From contig NC_080682.1 of the NCBI RefSeq assembly GCF_030445035.2, positions 33,586,770 to 33,650,769 of the forward strand: a stretch of DNA of 64,000 nt, in the 5' to 3' direction. The notes beneath the pieces were generated by a model. It was not told where the DNA came from. It was given only the letters and a program-made list of their open reading frames with translations, and ran no database searches. Origin of the DNA: Dasypus novemcinctus. Lineage: Eukaryota > Chordata > Mammalia > Cingulata > Dasypodidae. Each line of letters begins with the position of its first letter. The first letter of the stretch is position 1. Both the position numbers and the translations under genes were made by a program. Positions 1 through 11,680 of this stretch are shown piece after piece.

Positions 1-999
1 CTCACTGTCTCACATTTTCATCACAGACATGTGCTGAAAGTCAATTTATATCACAGATAAATTAAAACTTTAGGGGAAAATAAAAGAAAAACATGAATAA
101 TTGAAAATACATAGTATAGGGCATATGGCAAAATATTATGAAAAAAAAAGGTTTCTACCTTTCATGCCACTTATTATGTCATGCACGAAAGCAAAATATT
201 TATGTTCATCCAAATATGACATACAATTAAAATTTCCCCATATGCTGTTCCTATGCTAAACCCTGTTGTATAGAATTGCCTTTGTTATAAAACCATAACA
301 TCAGATGCACTTCTTCTGGCATTTCTTATTTTTTATTTTGGGTATTCAGGGATGAAAATCTTGTTAGAAAAATAGGTAATCATCTTACGAGTGGCACCAT
401 TTCTCAAGGAGCTGAAAGATCTTTGAATATTTAAAATGCTCCCACCATTGGATGGATTGAGATAGAGTAGTTATGACATGCAAATTGCAGACAGATTACC
501 CTAATAAACTATAATTGTGACATTTGTAGGCAAGCCAGCAATGAGCCAAAACTTAGAATTGTGCCTCAGAGAAGTGAATGAATTTCTAGCATTGGTCATA
601 AATATTTAGAAGTGCTGAAAGCAAAAAAAAAAAACAAAATATACCATGATTGTTTCTGGTCTCATGATACAAAATCTGCATTAATTTTATTACATTAACT
701 TTCATGAATATTATGTTATTGATTTATTTGTTTGATTGCTTTGTTTTAAATTATTACCAGCAAGTTTGGCTTCACCAGCCACTAAATTAGCAATTTAGAG
801 AAATACATTTCCCAGTAAAAATGATTCGTTATGCATCAGGCTGGGTGAAGAGAATTGGAGCAATACAGCTAAACTCACCTTGAAATATTGCCAATCCAAT
901 ATGTTTTATTAAGTAAATTAAGGTCAAGATTGAAAACTGTAGCATTTTTGTCCTTTTAATTATGTTTCAAAATGAATTTTCTAAAACAAATATTGTCTT
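1..999. other. AT-rich intergenic DNA, nothing recognised
   Basis: No open frame of useful length and no repeat family I can name. A short A run near 625-640 is the only simple-sequence feature. Confidence 0.5.
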
Positions 1000-1490
1000 A
1001 TGTGTTCATTTCTTATTGCTGTTGAAAAAAAAACCACAAATTTAATGGCTTAAAGGAACTAAAAATTACTTTCTCACACATCTAGAAGACATAAACCAAA
1101 AATGCTTTACTACAATAACAAGGTGTCAGCAGGCTGCATTCCTTCTGGAGTCTTCTCTATAAGAACTTGTTTCCTTGTCATTTCCAGCTTTCTAGGCTGT
1201 CCTTATTCCTTGGCTTGTAGACCCCTTAAAGTCAGTAATCACATCACTCCAACCTGCTTCTGTTCTGTCTCTGTCACTCATGTCTCCATCTGTCCTATGT
1301 AAAATCCTTTGTGATTTCATACAGAATTTATGTCATACCCAGATAACACAATTACCTCATCTCAATTTCCTTTAACTAATTCCATCAGCAAAGACCATTT
1401 TGCCATGAAAGGTAGAGAATTACAGGTTCTGGGAAATAGGATTTGGAAGTGGGAGGGTGGGCAAATTTTCTGCCTACTATTTCTAAATTG
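1000..1490 (+). repeat. Old MaLR/MLT1-like LTR relic
   Basis: The stretch reads like an old mammalian MaLR-type LTR in forward orientation. It runs through a 'attgctgttg...cacaaattta' start, an 'aggtgtcagcaggctgcattc' block, 'ttccttggcttgtag' and a tail near 'acaggttctggga'. It is heavily diverged and I see no clear ends or target duplication. The small open frames at 1102 and 1330 lie inside it and are not genes. The family assignment is from recognition of the general pattern and not from an alignment. Confidence 0.5.
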
Positions 1491-2000
1491 CCTGATTTTT
1501 GAAAAAAGCAATCCAGTATCTTACACTTCACTCATTTACTAGTGTTCAATAAAATAATCCCATAAAAGTTTACAGGCTATGTAACAATTCCACACTACTA
1601 ACTAACATTATTTTTTTCTAATCAAACTTTACATGAAATCCTCTTTAATTAAAGGAGGACAATAAATGATTTGACTCAAAGATTTCATACACATACTGAC
1701 ATATCAGTTGTTGTCATTAAGAAGTAATGAACCAACTCAATAAACCAACCAGGAACATCAGCAAACTCAAGTTTCCAAAGAAATATGAAGGGGAAAAATA
1801 ATATATTTGCAAGTTGTCATCTGCTACTGGTCAAAGTAAACCCCATGGGACATTACTTTACCTGCAGATCCAGATTTTACATGTCTGCATGTCGAGGGAA
1901 TTCTGTAGCATTGTGTGTGATCTCAAAATCTGGGTGGTTGTTAGGGGAGTAGGAGAAACAAGGCACAGTCCTGAAGAAAGGGCTGTCTGGGCATACCTAT

Positions 2001-2633
2001 TGTATTAGTCAGCCTAAGGGATGCTAATGCACAGTACCAGAAATCTTTTGGCTTTTGTAAAGGGTATTTATTTGGGGATAAAATCTTTACACTTGCAAAG
2101 CCCTAAAGAATCCAACTCAAGGTACCAAAAAAGGTATTTCCTTACCCAAAGTCTGTTGCACATGTTGAAACAAGATTGCTAGCAATGTCTGCAAGTGTTC
2201 AGACTTCCACTTTCTTCTTAGGGCTCTGTGGTTGCAGCTCCTTCTGATCTCGTCTGGAACCTGGAGGGCTATTTTCTTTCTGGGCTCAGCTGTTCTGTTC
2301 TCTTTACAAGGTCAGCTGTAAACTCTCAGATAAATGGCTGATCTCTCTTCCTGGGGCCTCTGTCATGTCTCTGGAGTCATCTCTCTTCCTCTGTGTATCT
2401 TCTTTTGTGCCTACTTCTATATTCTTGATTGATCATCTGTTTATAAAGCCCATCAAGGGGGTGGGAACTCAACTCTGAGTTGCCCTAATGATGTGGTTGA
2501 ATCAAATATAATTTAATCAAAGACATCTCAGGTGAATCTAATAAAATCAAAGGGTATTATGCCCAGAGGAACAGACCAGTTTACAAACATAATTTCCCTT
2601 TTTGGAATTCATAAATAATCTCAAACTGTCACA
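2001..2633 (+). repeat. LTR-like interspersed repeat, TGTATTAGTC...CTGTCACA
   Basis: The element begins TGTATTAGTC and ends CTGTCACA, so it has TG...CA ends. It is flanked by an imperfect short direct repeat (ACCTAT before, AACTAT after). The body has the look of a MaLR-sized LTR (633 bp) with no coding capacity. The family name is not assigned. Confidence 0.55.
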
Positions 2634-3104
2634 ACTATGAAAGTTAGGAAAGACCAAAAGAGCAATCATAGGGTTCCTCATTCTGTAGCAGTAGGAGAAG
2701 CTGTAATTCTGACCAAAGTCTATGAGTTAGGGATGCCTTGGACAGAAAGCATTGCAAGTTTGTACATCTTAGGTAAACCCTGAATCCCATCAATAATATG
2801 AGATTAATAATGGGCAATAATTACCCTAATTCAGATGTTTAGTAAGTAACATTTGGAAAATTTAAACTCAAATCTAAGTAACTGAAAACCCACACTGCTT
2901 TTACTAATGAATCATTGAGTAAATCATTATGAGTTGAAAGACTAAATTTTATACCTCAATAATCTATAGGCATCTCAATACAGGTTCAAGTGCAATAATG
3001 CAAAAAGGAAGGCAAATGAATTTGTTTTCCCAATGCATATAAAAGTTAAGCTTACACTACCAAGTGTGAAAAATCGTTATGTCTACATACGTGTAAACCT
3101 TAAT

Positions 3105-3272
3105 TAAAATGTGACACAGAGACGCAGAGTGAGCACATGTTGTTGGAAAAATGGTACCAATAGACTTATACAATATAAGATTGCTACAGACTTTCAATTT
3201 GTAAAAAAAAAAAAAAAGTATCTGTGAAGTGCAATAAAGTGAAACAAAATAAAATGAAGTATGCCTGTATTT
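3105..3272 (-). mobile_element. Tigger-type DNA transposon terminal fragment
   Basis: The run 'gcaataaagtgaaacaaaataaaatgaagtatgcctgta' region matches the well-known end of pogo/Tigger elements, including the preceding 'gagcacatgttgttggaaaaatgg' and 'ctttcaatttgtaaaaa'. The same terminal block recurs at 18320-18465, which here lies next to a transposase relic. Only one end is present, so it is non-functional. Confidence 0.65.
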
Positions 3273-4081
3273 TATGGGTGTAAAGACGTTTATACTGCAT
3301 TAACTATAAAGAAGAAAATGGGAAATTTCTCATCCCTTAAGGTTTAGATAAGTTTGGCTTATGTGGTATATCACTCTCTTTGGAATTTCACAGATCACAT
3401 CTCCAGATGCCTACACTGCCATAATTATCTCTGCACAGTAGAAGTTTATAACATACCAAATGGCCTCCTTATTGTAAGAGTAATATAGTCACTCCCACAG
3501 AAGAATTCCCCACTTGCCTTTCCCCTTCTATACTCCTTTAGCCTTATACTATTTTACTGGCTCCTTCCTTATTCTAACTTCTCCTTTTCCACACTTCATT
3601 TCATTTCTATATTTCCATGAAGAAATATAAACCTTTATTTCTTTCTCTCAAGTAGAGTTATTACTTTATATAGTTTGAGGTCCCTTCAAAAACTATGACC
3701 CCAGTTGTCGCCTTCTGTTCAAAGCTCATGTCTTGTTTCCTTACTGCTTATCAATACATTTTTGCAAGCCATACTTATCTGAGAAGAAATAGCTTTGTTA
3801 ACACAGTAGTTTTGATAATAAACTCTTCTTCATTTCACAAAATGAACATGAATTGGGTTAACTAAAATGTAAATAGCAAAAGGCCTATGTCTTCAGAAGT
3901 AATTTTATTTTTTAAACACAAAGTAATTTGACATAAAATGATGAGGTTTCTAATAATTTTAAGAAAAAAACCACCTCTCCTATATATAGTTCAATGATTT
4001 AATAGAATACATTACTGAATATTAATCATTACTAATGTTTACTCAATCAAAGAAAACGTACTCATTTAGACATGGACTCAT

Positions 4082-5014
4082 TGACGTAGTCGGTGACCTG
4101 AGGGTATTGGGAATGAAAGACAAAGAAAGATTGGGTTCAGGAAATCTGAGAGCATTAATTTCTCAAGTTCATCAGACAACTTTATTGAGTCGAGGGACTA
4201 GTATATATACCCCTAACATATGTGGCATTCAGTGAGGGTTGGGGTTTTCTCTGGCTTTGCCCAAGCTGCTTGAGGGTGAGGTGTTAGATGGATGCACAGC
4301 AGGTGCGAAGAATGCTGCGGAGACAACAAGTGGTAACATGCAGTCTGCTTTATTGAGGAAGTGCTGGACAATATATATTGTGGGGTGAGGGGACGGGGCA
4401 GGCAGGAGGCGGCGTGTGGGGCGTTGGTTGGTTGGGGCTGGTGGGAGTTAGGCAATGTGGGAGTTGGCCGGCAGGAATTGGCTAGTGGTCGTTGGATGAC
4501 GTGGCCCCAGCGAGGGGGAAGAGGGGGAGGCAGTAGGTCGGGCTTAGTGGTTAGGCGGGAACAGTTGAGAGGGTGTGGCTTGCCCGTACCTCAGCAAAGA
4601 GTGGGCGGCCCGTTCGCCAGACAGGGAGGGCGGGACTCGCCCATGCCCCTGCGGAGAGCAGGAAGCCCGTCCAGTCCATTCTACCAGTTTCCTTGGCCCA
4701 CCGCAGCTCACCTGGATAGCCTCCCCTCAATTCAGCACAAAATCAAGTTACCTATTACCCTTACCTCATTCTATATTAACTCGTGATTGATGAACACCAA
4801 CAAACTTTACTGGAACTATTATTATAAAAATCAGTAACTATACTCATAAATCTTGTTACTCAGGTCATTCTGTTCTATATGTTATTGTTCCACCTGTAGG
4901 TGTACTTTCCCAGCCATGATTGTGATCCGCACTGATAATCATAAGGGACAGCTTGACTCAGTGGTCAAGGAAGTAACTTGCTTCCATGGAAACAACATGC
5001 CTTTGTATCCCACA
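4082..5014 (-). repeat. ERV1 3' LTR (interrupted)
   Basis: It starts TGACGTAG on the plus strand and ends CCCACA, aligned end to end with the 5' LTR at 11246-11675. It is split by a 497-bp LTR plus a 6-bp target duplication; without that insertion it is 430 bp, exactly the length of its partner. The reverse-strand AATAAA of the LTR is visible as TTTATT near 4182. Confidence 0.92.
4233..4729 (-). mobile_element. Nested solo LTR inside the ERV1 3' LTR
   Basis: The insert begins TGAGGG and ends CCCTCA, a perfect 6-bp inverted terminal repeat. ATTCAG flanks it on both sides (4227-4232 and 4730-4735), a perfect 6-bp target duplication. The uninterrupted site can be read in the other LTR near 11389-11394. 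The insert is unusually GC-rich for this window. A minus-strand AATAAA (TTTATT near 4350) sets the orientation. No internal retroviral sequence is present, so it is a solo LTR left by recombination. Six-base duplications fit an ERVK-type integrase. Confidence 0.92.
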
Positions 5015-5027
5015 TTTCCCCCTTTTT
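5015..5027 (-). other. ERV1 polypurine tract
   Basis: On the minus strand the tract is AAAAAGGGGGAAA, directly before the 3' LTR start TGTGGG. This is where plus-strand DNA synthesis would be primed. Confidence 0.85.
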
Positions 5028-5129
5028 GTTTTAGTCAGGTGACTGTGCCTGTCTTAGGTTGCCCCCCAGGGGGTCTTACCCATCATTGACTACCAGCCAA
5101 GCTCACTGACTACAGGGTACTATTGTAGT

Positions 5130-6936
5130 GTTTTAGCAAGTACTAAGTTATTAGCCTGTCCCATTGTGTCTGCATGGTGCAATCTCTGGCAAACACCTTT
5201 ACCCAGACAAGCAACAACCATGAGCAACAGGATTAATACACATATCCCTATTCCTAAGGCAGATAAGAAATTCTGAGACTTTTACCAATCAACAGGATTA
5301 AACTTATTTAAATGTGAAATCAAATCATTAAAGATGTCCTTATCATTATCTACATATATCTGATTATGAGACATTTCTAAAATCTTTTTCCACAATTCTT
5401 TAATTTCTAATGACATATTTCCTTTGTGTCCTAACAAATGATTTCTGATCTTATTCCATTGAAATATAGAAATGTTATAATCCAAAGGAGTAATACAAAA
5501 ATTACTTTCATTCCAATCACATTTCAATCCTCTTAACAAATTCAAATTATAAACTTGATCTCCTAAGTGTAAAACAGCAGATTCCAAATCACTAACTCTG
5601 TCATTAAGTCCTTCATCAATATGCTCTTGACTATGCCATAAGTCACTTGCATTCTTGTGCCAATCATGCACGTATTGCTGTGTTTGCACCAACTCATGCA
5701 ATGCAACAGCAGCAGTGATGGCACCAACGAGGCCAAGAATGCCAGCTATGAGAAGTCCCAAAAATCTCTTAGATCATTTCAACAGTCCTTGAGCCAGATG
5801 GAAAAGAAGATGACTCTCAGGAGATGACTGCCACATCTGATTCATTTTCACTGGGATCCCCACTCCTTGTCTTCGACGAGCTATGGTGATAATATCTCCA
5901 TTCTGTAAAATATTTTCAGACAAGCAAGTATACAAAGCACCATCCTTATAGAACAAAGCATTTTCAGGTATGGTAGCCTTCCCTACCACAAACACATATG
6001 GATCTCTGACACATGATTGAAAATGATGAATTTGATCCAAATGTAAATATTGTCCATCCATACTTTTATTACCTTTCCATTCAGAAGTAGATGCCACTCC
6101 TAAGAAGACTTTCCATATTTGTTTTTGATCATGGACTCCAGTACTATTGCACCATGGAAAAGGAACCCATTTCCCTATATTTTTCCAATCACTATTATTT
6201 TTAGTAAAAATTATTTTTCATCAAGAAACAAAGATTCATGGAAAGGATATTGTACATTACTAACTTGTTGTCCTTTGCTGTTTAAACCATACCAAATAAA
6301 TCTGCCCTTATATTTGTTGGGATTCCCCATAGGGACACTTTCCCAAAGTATTCCATAGGAATCATTAAAAATGACAGATCCTCTTCCCATATGGCATTCA
6401 TACCATCTTTGCATATCACCAGCATTCCTCTTAGGACAACTATAACTTGGATACTTACATTCTTGGTATTGATAGGATGGTAATAAAATTGCCAAAGATT
6501 TAGTATTATTATGGCTAAAATTGATCATAGTTCTATTTTTCACATCCATACGTGGTGGGCAATTGCCAATGCAAAGAGGTTGGAAATCAAATGGAAGAAG
6601 GAGATTATAAATCCTTTGTCCTTCTTCTTGTACTTAAGTGGTAGTCTATCATCCATGGGTCCAGGAAATATATGTTTTATTCAAATAAACAGGAAAAGAA
6701 GGATCTTTCCAGGTTAACACTCGAAATAATGGGGGATTAGGGATATAAGCCCAATATGTGTAATTACCATTGCCGGTTTCACTCACTATCAGTAGGATCC
6801 ATATGTGTAGAAGACTCCACTTCTTCAGTCCTAGGTTTACTCCTTTTTGACAGAAGGCAGATTTCTTCTCCATTTTCTGAAATGATAAGAGCATAACCTC
6901 GCCCCCATACTTTAACCCTGCCTTTTTTCCATTCAT
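5130..6936 (-). pseudogene. env: ERV1 env, class-II-like envelope, broken
   Basis: Envelope glycoprotein precursor (surface plus transmembrane subunit) that would mediate retroviral entry; here it is broken. The start overlaps the integrase end in another frame. Surface-subunit frames run 6936-6211 (with a stop at 6649) and, after a frameshift between about 6210 and 6100, continue at 6097-5774. A TGA lies just before an SKR cleavage motif at the subunit junction. The hydrophobic fusion peptide follows in a 159-residue open stretch (5761-5282), with a heptad-rich region and several N-glycosylation sequons. After another stop at 5282-5284 a membrane-spanning segment (about 5250-5180) and short tail remain. 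There is no CX6CC motif, which fits an HML/MMTV-like transmembrane subunit. Confidence 0.85.
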
Positions 6937-8150
6937 TACTTAAAACATCTTTCCAAAATACTGGTTGATTCTCAGATTCTGCAATTTCTGTGGATTTTTG
7001 AGAATGTCCAAAATGACATTCAGCCAGTGTCATAGAATCATAAATGTTAAGAAAATTTAAGGTAAATAAAGCTTTAGCCAGTTGATCTTTAGGTGATATC
7101 ATACCATCATCTCCCCCTTTTTGTTTTAAAAGCATGATCTTGAGTGTATGATGGCATCTTTCAACAATAGCTTGACCTGTAGGATTATGGGGAATGCTGG
7201 TAACATGTTCAATAGCATATTTCCTACAAAAGGAAGCAAAGGATTTACTAATGTAAGAGGGTCCATTATCAGTTTTAATTTTTAGAGGGCATCCCATTAC
7301 AACAAAAGCAGACCAGAGATGTGAGCGAACATGATGAAACCATTCCCCACTTTGAGCAGTAGCCCACATGAAATGAGAGTAAGTGTCATTACAAACATGA
7401 ACATATTGTAGTTTACCAAAGGATGGAATGTGAGTAACATCCATCTGCCATAACTGATTAGGAGTCAAGCCTCTGGGATTAGTTCCAGCCTGAAAAGGCA
7501 CTGCTGTTAGTGGTCCACAGGTAGGACAAATACGAATAATTTCCTGCGCTTGTAGTCTTGTTAACTTTTGATATTTATGTCACAGGCTTTTAGCATTAAT
7601 GTGAGTTAAAGCATGGTAATCACAAGTACTTTGTAAACACCCCACAAATAAATCAGCTCAAGCATTACTTGCTGTCATAGGACCAGGCAAAGATGTATGA
7701 GAATGTATATGTGTAATGTAAATAGGATGCTGTCTTAATCTAATGAGATGTTGCAAATCAGCAAAAAGTTGAGGTAATTCATCAGTAACAAAGATATGAG
7801 CCGTTTCAATATGCTTAACAGTAAGGCATACATATTCAGAATCAGAGACAATATTCAAAGGTTCCTTAAATATTATTAACACCTTAATGATGGCAGTAAG
7901 TTCAGTACACTAAGCAGGCGTGAATGGAGTCTGCCAAGCCTGTTCTTTTAGAGAAGTAACGTATGCTGCTTTTTTATTACTATTACTATAGTAAATACTG
8001 TACAAGATAGTTGAGCTATGCACATAGCCCTAAAAAGCACTGCAAAAGTTTGTTGTTGGGTTTTTTACAGATAGAGGAATGCAGCTGGTTTGATTTGTCC
8101 AAGAAGACACTAAAGAAAGTCTTAGCAAGTTTTAAAACAAAGTGATAGCA
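6779..8150 (-). pseudogene. pol: ERV1 pol remnant: RNase H and integrase
   Basis: One reading frame runs from about 7990 to 6779 with in-frame TGA codons near 7660 and 7578. An RNase H part shows the DSEYV block and the H...N..AD end. The integrase shows an HHCC zinc finger (HALTH, then CPTC) and the catalytic triad: D in QMDVTH, D in KTDNGP, E in AIVER, with exactly 35 residues between the last two. The integrase C-terminal part is open to the stop at 6779. Reverse transcriptase is absent upstream; an AT-rich block takes its place. In life it would degrade RNA in hybrids and join viral DNA to the chromosome. The 240-residue integrase segment (7501-6779) is still uninterrupted. Confidence 0.88.
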
Positions 8151-10306
8151 ACACAGCTGGACATAAACTTTTTGCAACAAACTAGCGGTGTTTGGGATTG
8201 CTGCATACTACAGTGTTGTTACTTTAATCTATGATAAGAGGTTGTTTCTGTGACACACACTCTTTTATAATAATTAAAACCATAATTAACCACATTGTAC
8301 TTTTCTTTTTAATATTATGCTGAAATATTGGTAACTTTATATACTTTTAAGCATTTATAGAAAACTTTTACTCATACAACTTTAATTAACAGAGGGTTAA
8401 AGGAAAGAAAAACCTTGTTAATTCTGTAACATTTAAAACACTTTTTATTCATCTTATAATTTTTTTTTTTAAGGTAAAAGAACAAATCTTTTATAATTAG
8501 TTTGGAATAAAAGGCTACTTTATAGGATTTGATTTTGAGAAAGCAGTTTTGAACATTATGTTCCTTTAAAAGAGATAAAACTTTTCCTTCTTGGAACACC
8601 AAGGAAATGATGAGGTTAAAGCACAAGAAGTTATTTTGATAAAACAGACTTTCTTCATATACTGATTATTGAGGATAAAAACTTTTACCAAAACAGATTA
8701 ATGATTTGAGAGGTTGAGAAAGAACAAAATTTTAACTTTGCATTAGTATACTACTTGATATTAAAGCTTTTAAAATTTTGTAGATAGACCCATCAAATTT
8801 TATTTAACTTTAATTATAAAAATTTCTTTTCTACTAACCTTCTGCACTTTCAGTATTCACTCAGGTTTTGTTCCATATTTTACTCTTTCTTAATATCCAA
8901 TCATTTTATCTTAGGACAAAATCATTTCCTGTTTCCTTAATAGTATAAACACATTTCATATAGCCCATATACGAAGTTATCAAGCAAACTTCTTATAACA
9001 TAATACCATCAACACTTAACAAGCTTGTTAAAATAATAAACGTCTCTTTACTTTAAATACTTAGTAGCATGCAATATCAGAAACAGTTTCCTAGAAGCAA
9101 GTTGTCAAAGGAGGCTGGCTGCAGCCAAGCTTTTCTGTTATAAAATTACCTTTTATTATTATTATTATTAATTCAGGTTTGTTTAATAATGACCTTTTGG
9201 AATTAGCCACTTAAACACTTTAATTTAAACAATGCTTCATAAGACTTTTTTATAATTATTTATAACCATATAGACTATACTTATTTTATTTTAAGACAAA
9301 TTTTACTTTTACAGAACACATTTTTTTTTTTTTACTTAAAGTTACCACAATACATTCTATAACTTGCTACATGTATTTAAGTTCTAAGAGTTTATGAAAA
9401 TTAGCTATCCTACTTTAGGGCAAAACACACTTTTTTGCAAAAACTTATTAAATTTCAGTTAGCATTCTCACAAACTTTTAACCTTTTTAATATTCATTTA
9501 AGTTTTACATCCTTCATATTATCCTGTGAAGAAAAATAAGTTATTCATTTCAATCTAGGCAAGAACAACTTTTTATAAAAAGACTTACAGTAATTTTGTT
9601 AATCAAGACTCACAATTTTTATCATTGTAGAGATATTATTAATATTTAAACTTATGTATTAATATAAGTGCTTATTTAATTTTTGGCCATTTGAATAGAG
9701 CTCTTTTATAAATTTTTATTAATTTATATTACCATCTGGAGGTATCAAAATATACACTGACATTGAACGAACAAACACAGAACAATCACAACACAGTAAC
9801 AGAAACTTACAGTTTACAATTAACTCATAATTCTTACTTTCTTGGTATAGCTGCTTTTAAGCTCTCCATTATATCACATTTTAAATATCACTTCTTAAGA
9901 TTTCTTCTGGAATCCATGTTGCCTATAACATGCAAGCTTGTGCTTGGAAACATTTTTATTAGTCATCAGCAATCAGTTAAGATAACTTGAGCAGCATAAA
10001 TGTAGTTAAAACTCTAATTTAACAGTTTAAACAGACCGTTAACACACATTTTTGGATTATTACTCTGTAAGACTATACTGAGACTTGAAGTTCGGGAGTA
10101 AACTATTTATTTAAAACTGAAAATTCCTTTTTAAGCCTTGATAAAAATTTTGTACTAATTTTATTATCTTGGTTAAATAAGCCCAATTAGAATTAGCATG
10201 GAAATAAAATAGAACACCAATATTGCCATGTTTTTCTCTTTTTTCAGTGGCTTAACTCTATTAACCCCCACTAGCCCACAGCTACATTGTCATGTAGACA
10301 GCAGGG
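8150..10306 (-). other. ERV1 AT-rich non-coding internal module
   Basis: About 2.2 kb lies between gag matrix and RNase H, where capsid, nucleocapsid, protease and reverse transcriptase belong. It is AT-rich, full of stops in all frames and has no retroviral motif. It is clearly homologous, inverted, to 41198-43430 in ERV2. A sub-block near 9655-9790 also matches ERV3 (39370-39530) and ERV4 (54380-54530). The upstream edge is sharp: similarity to ERV2 begins at CCCTGCTGTCTACATGACA. Function unknown. Confidence 0.8.
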
Positions 10307-10384
10307 GGGTTGCAGAGTTGCTGCCAGAATAGTTTCCTTATCTTAGTTAACACTTTAACAGAGAGTTTTCTTACAAGCCTGATT

Positions 10385-11056
10385 TCACCAACAAGGATGA
10401 AACTTGACACCCCCTTGCAGATTCTTTGTATCTGATGGTATCACATGTAATGTTACAGGGAAAGCATATAATAATTGTTTAACATAAGGCAAAGCATCGA
10501 CAACATCTGAAAACATTTCTAATTTAGGCTTAGTAACAGAAGGCAATTCAGTAGGTGCAGAGGGTTGTACTGGATACACAGAAGATATTTCATTAGGACA
10601 CTTCACTGAGCTTTTATTGATGACAGGGTTAATATCAGGATGAGGAAAAAAAAAAAGTGATGGTTCCCCATTTGCCTCAACCTCCTGTTCTTGTTCCAAT
10701 TTACTTTCTTTCATTTCAAATTTACTTATGGGCTTAGAAAATATAGTAATTTCATCTTTCTCTCCTTCTTCAGACAGTAAAGGATCTAAGGCAGCAGCAA
10801 TTTGCTGGCACAAAGCCCACACAGATAAAGGAATGGATTCCCCTCTTTGGTATACTCTTCCTAAAGCTTTCATTACACATTTCTACTGTTTCAAATTTAA
10901 AACATTATGCCCCTGAGGCTGAAACCAGTAACAATGTTTCTGAATTAAGGCAAAAAGCTCAAGTAAATCTGCTGTTTTTATTGTGATGCCAACCATATGT
11001 AAAAGCATTTTTAAAACTTGTGAATATTCTTCCAAGCGTCCTGGCTGATTACCCAT
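10385..11056 (-). pseudogene. gag: ERV1 gag 5' part (matrix), broken
   Basis: The first ATG is at 11056-11054 and starts with Met-Gly, the usual N-myristoylation signal of retroviral matrix. About 57 codons later an in-frame TAG interrupts it; the same frame then runs 162 residues (10873-10385) to a stop. A proline- and acid-rich tail follows the matrix part. There is no major homology region and no zinc knuckle, so capsid and nucleocapsid are missing. It differs from the gag of ERV2 although the next module is shared. Confidence 0.75.
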
Positions 11057-11225
11057 ACCCTGATGCTAGCGGAAAGCAAAACTTAGTAATATGAAGCAGC
11101 AATCTACCCAGGTTAACTAATTTTGGTTCTCCTTACCTGAAAAAAGGCTTTTCAGCTTTCCGTGTTCCCTATCCAGAGGTGGAAGATTCTACACTGCTGT
11201 GTCTTGATGAATCCTCTGTCTCGGG

Positions 11226-11243
11226 CCCCACATTTGGGCGCCA
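11226..11243 (-). other. ERV1 primer binding site, lysine tRNA type
   Basis: On the minus strand it reads TGGCGCCCAAATGTGGGG, two bases past the 5' LTR end. It closely resembles the lysine tRNA(1,2) site of betaretroviruses, with a small change in the middle. Confidence 0.85.
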
Positions 11244-11245
11244 CC

Positions 11246-11675
11246 TGATGGAGTCAGTGACCCCAGGGTATCGGGAATGAAAGACAAAGAAAGATTGGGT
11301 TCAGGGGATCTGAGAGCATTGATTTCTCAAGCTCATCAGACTACTTTATTGAGTCGAGGGGCTAGTATATATACCCCTAACTTATGTGACATTCATCACA
11401 AAATCAAGTTACCTATTACCCTTACCTCATTCTATATTAACTAGTGATTGATGAACACCAACAAACTTTACTGGAACTATTATTATAAAAATCAATAACT
11501 ATACTCATAAATCTTGTTACTCAGGTTGTTCTGTTCTATATGTTATTGTTCCGCCTGTAGGTGTACTTTCCCAGCCATGATTGTGATCTGCACCAATAAT
11601 CATAAGGGACAGCTTGACTCAGTGGTCAAGGAAGTAGCTTGCTTCCATGGAAACAACATGCCTTTGTTTCCCACA
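11246..11675 (-). repeat. ERV1 5' LTR
   Basis: It is 430 bp long, with plus-strand ends TGATGG and CCCACA. It pairs with 4082-5014. A TATA-like run (gtatatatac) and a reverse-strand AATAAA are visible near 11366 and 11345. CTCAT follows at 11676-11680. Confidence 0.92.
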
Positions 11676-11680
11676 CTCAT

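Larger units (their letters stand above)
4082..11675 (-). mobile_element. ERV1: class-II-like provirus, defective
   Basis: A 7.6-kb provirus lies on the minus strand. Its two 430-bp LTRs are at 11246-11675 (5') and 4082-5014 (3', enlarged by a nested LTR). CTCAT flanks both outer ends (4077-4081 and 11676-11680). Reading from the right, the order is LTR, primer binding site, gag matrix part, about 2.2 kb of AT-rich non-coding DNA, RNase H/integrase, env, polypurine tract, LTR. Capsid, protease and reverse transcriptase are missing. By hand count the LTRs differ at about 25 of 430 positions (near 6%), so the insertion is not recent. The betaretrovirus/ERVK-type call rests on the primer binding site, the integrase and the transmembrane subunit. 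Confidence 0.9.

Noticed and set aside
4361-4786. 141-codon open frame, plus strand
   Set aside because: It lies in the GC-rich nested solo LTR and crosses its edge into the ERV1 LTR; no protein motif.
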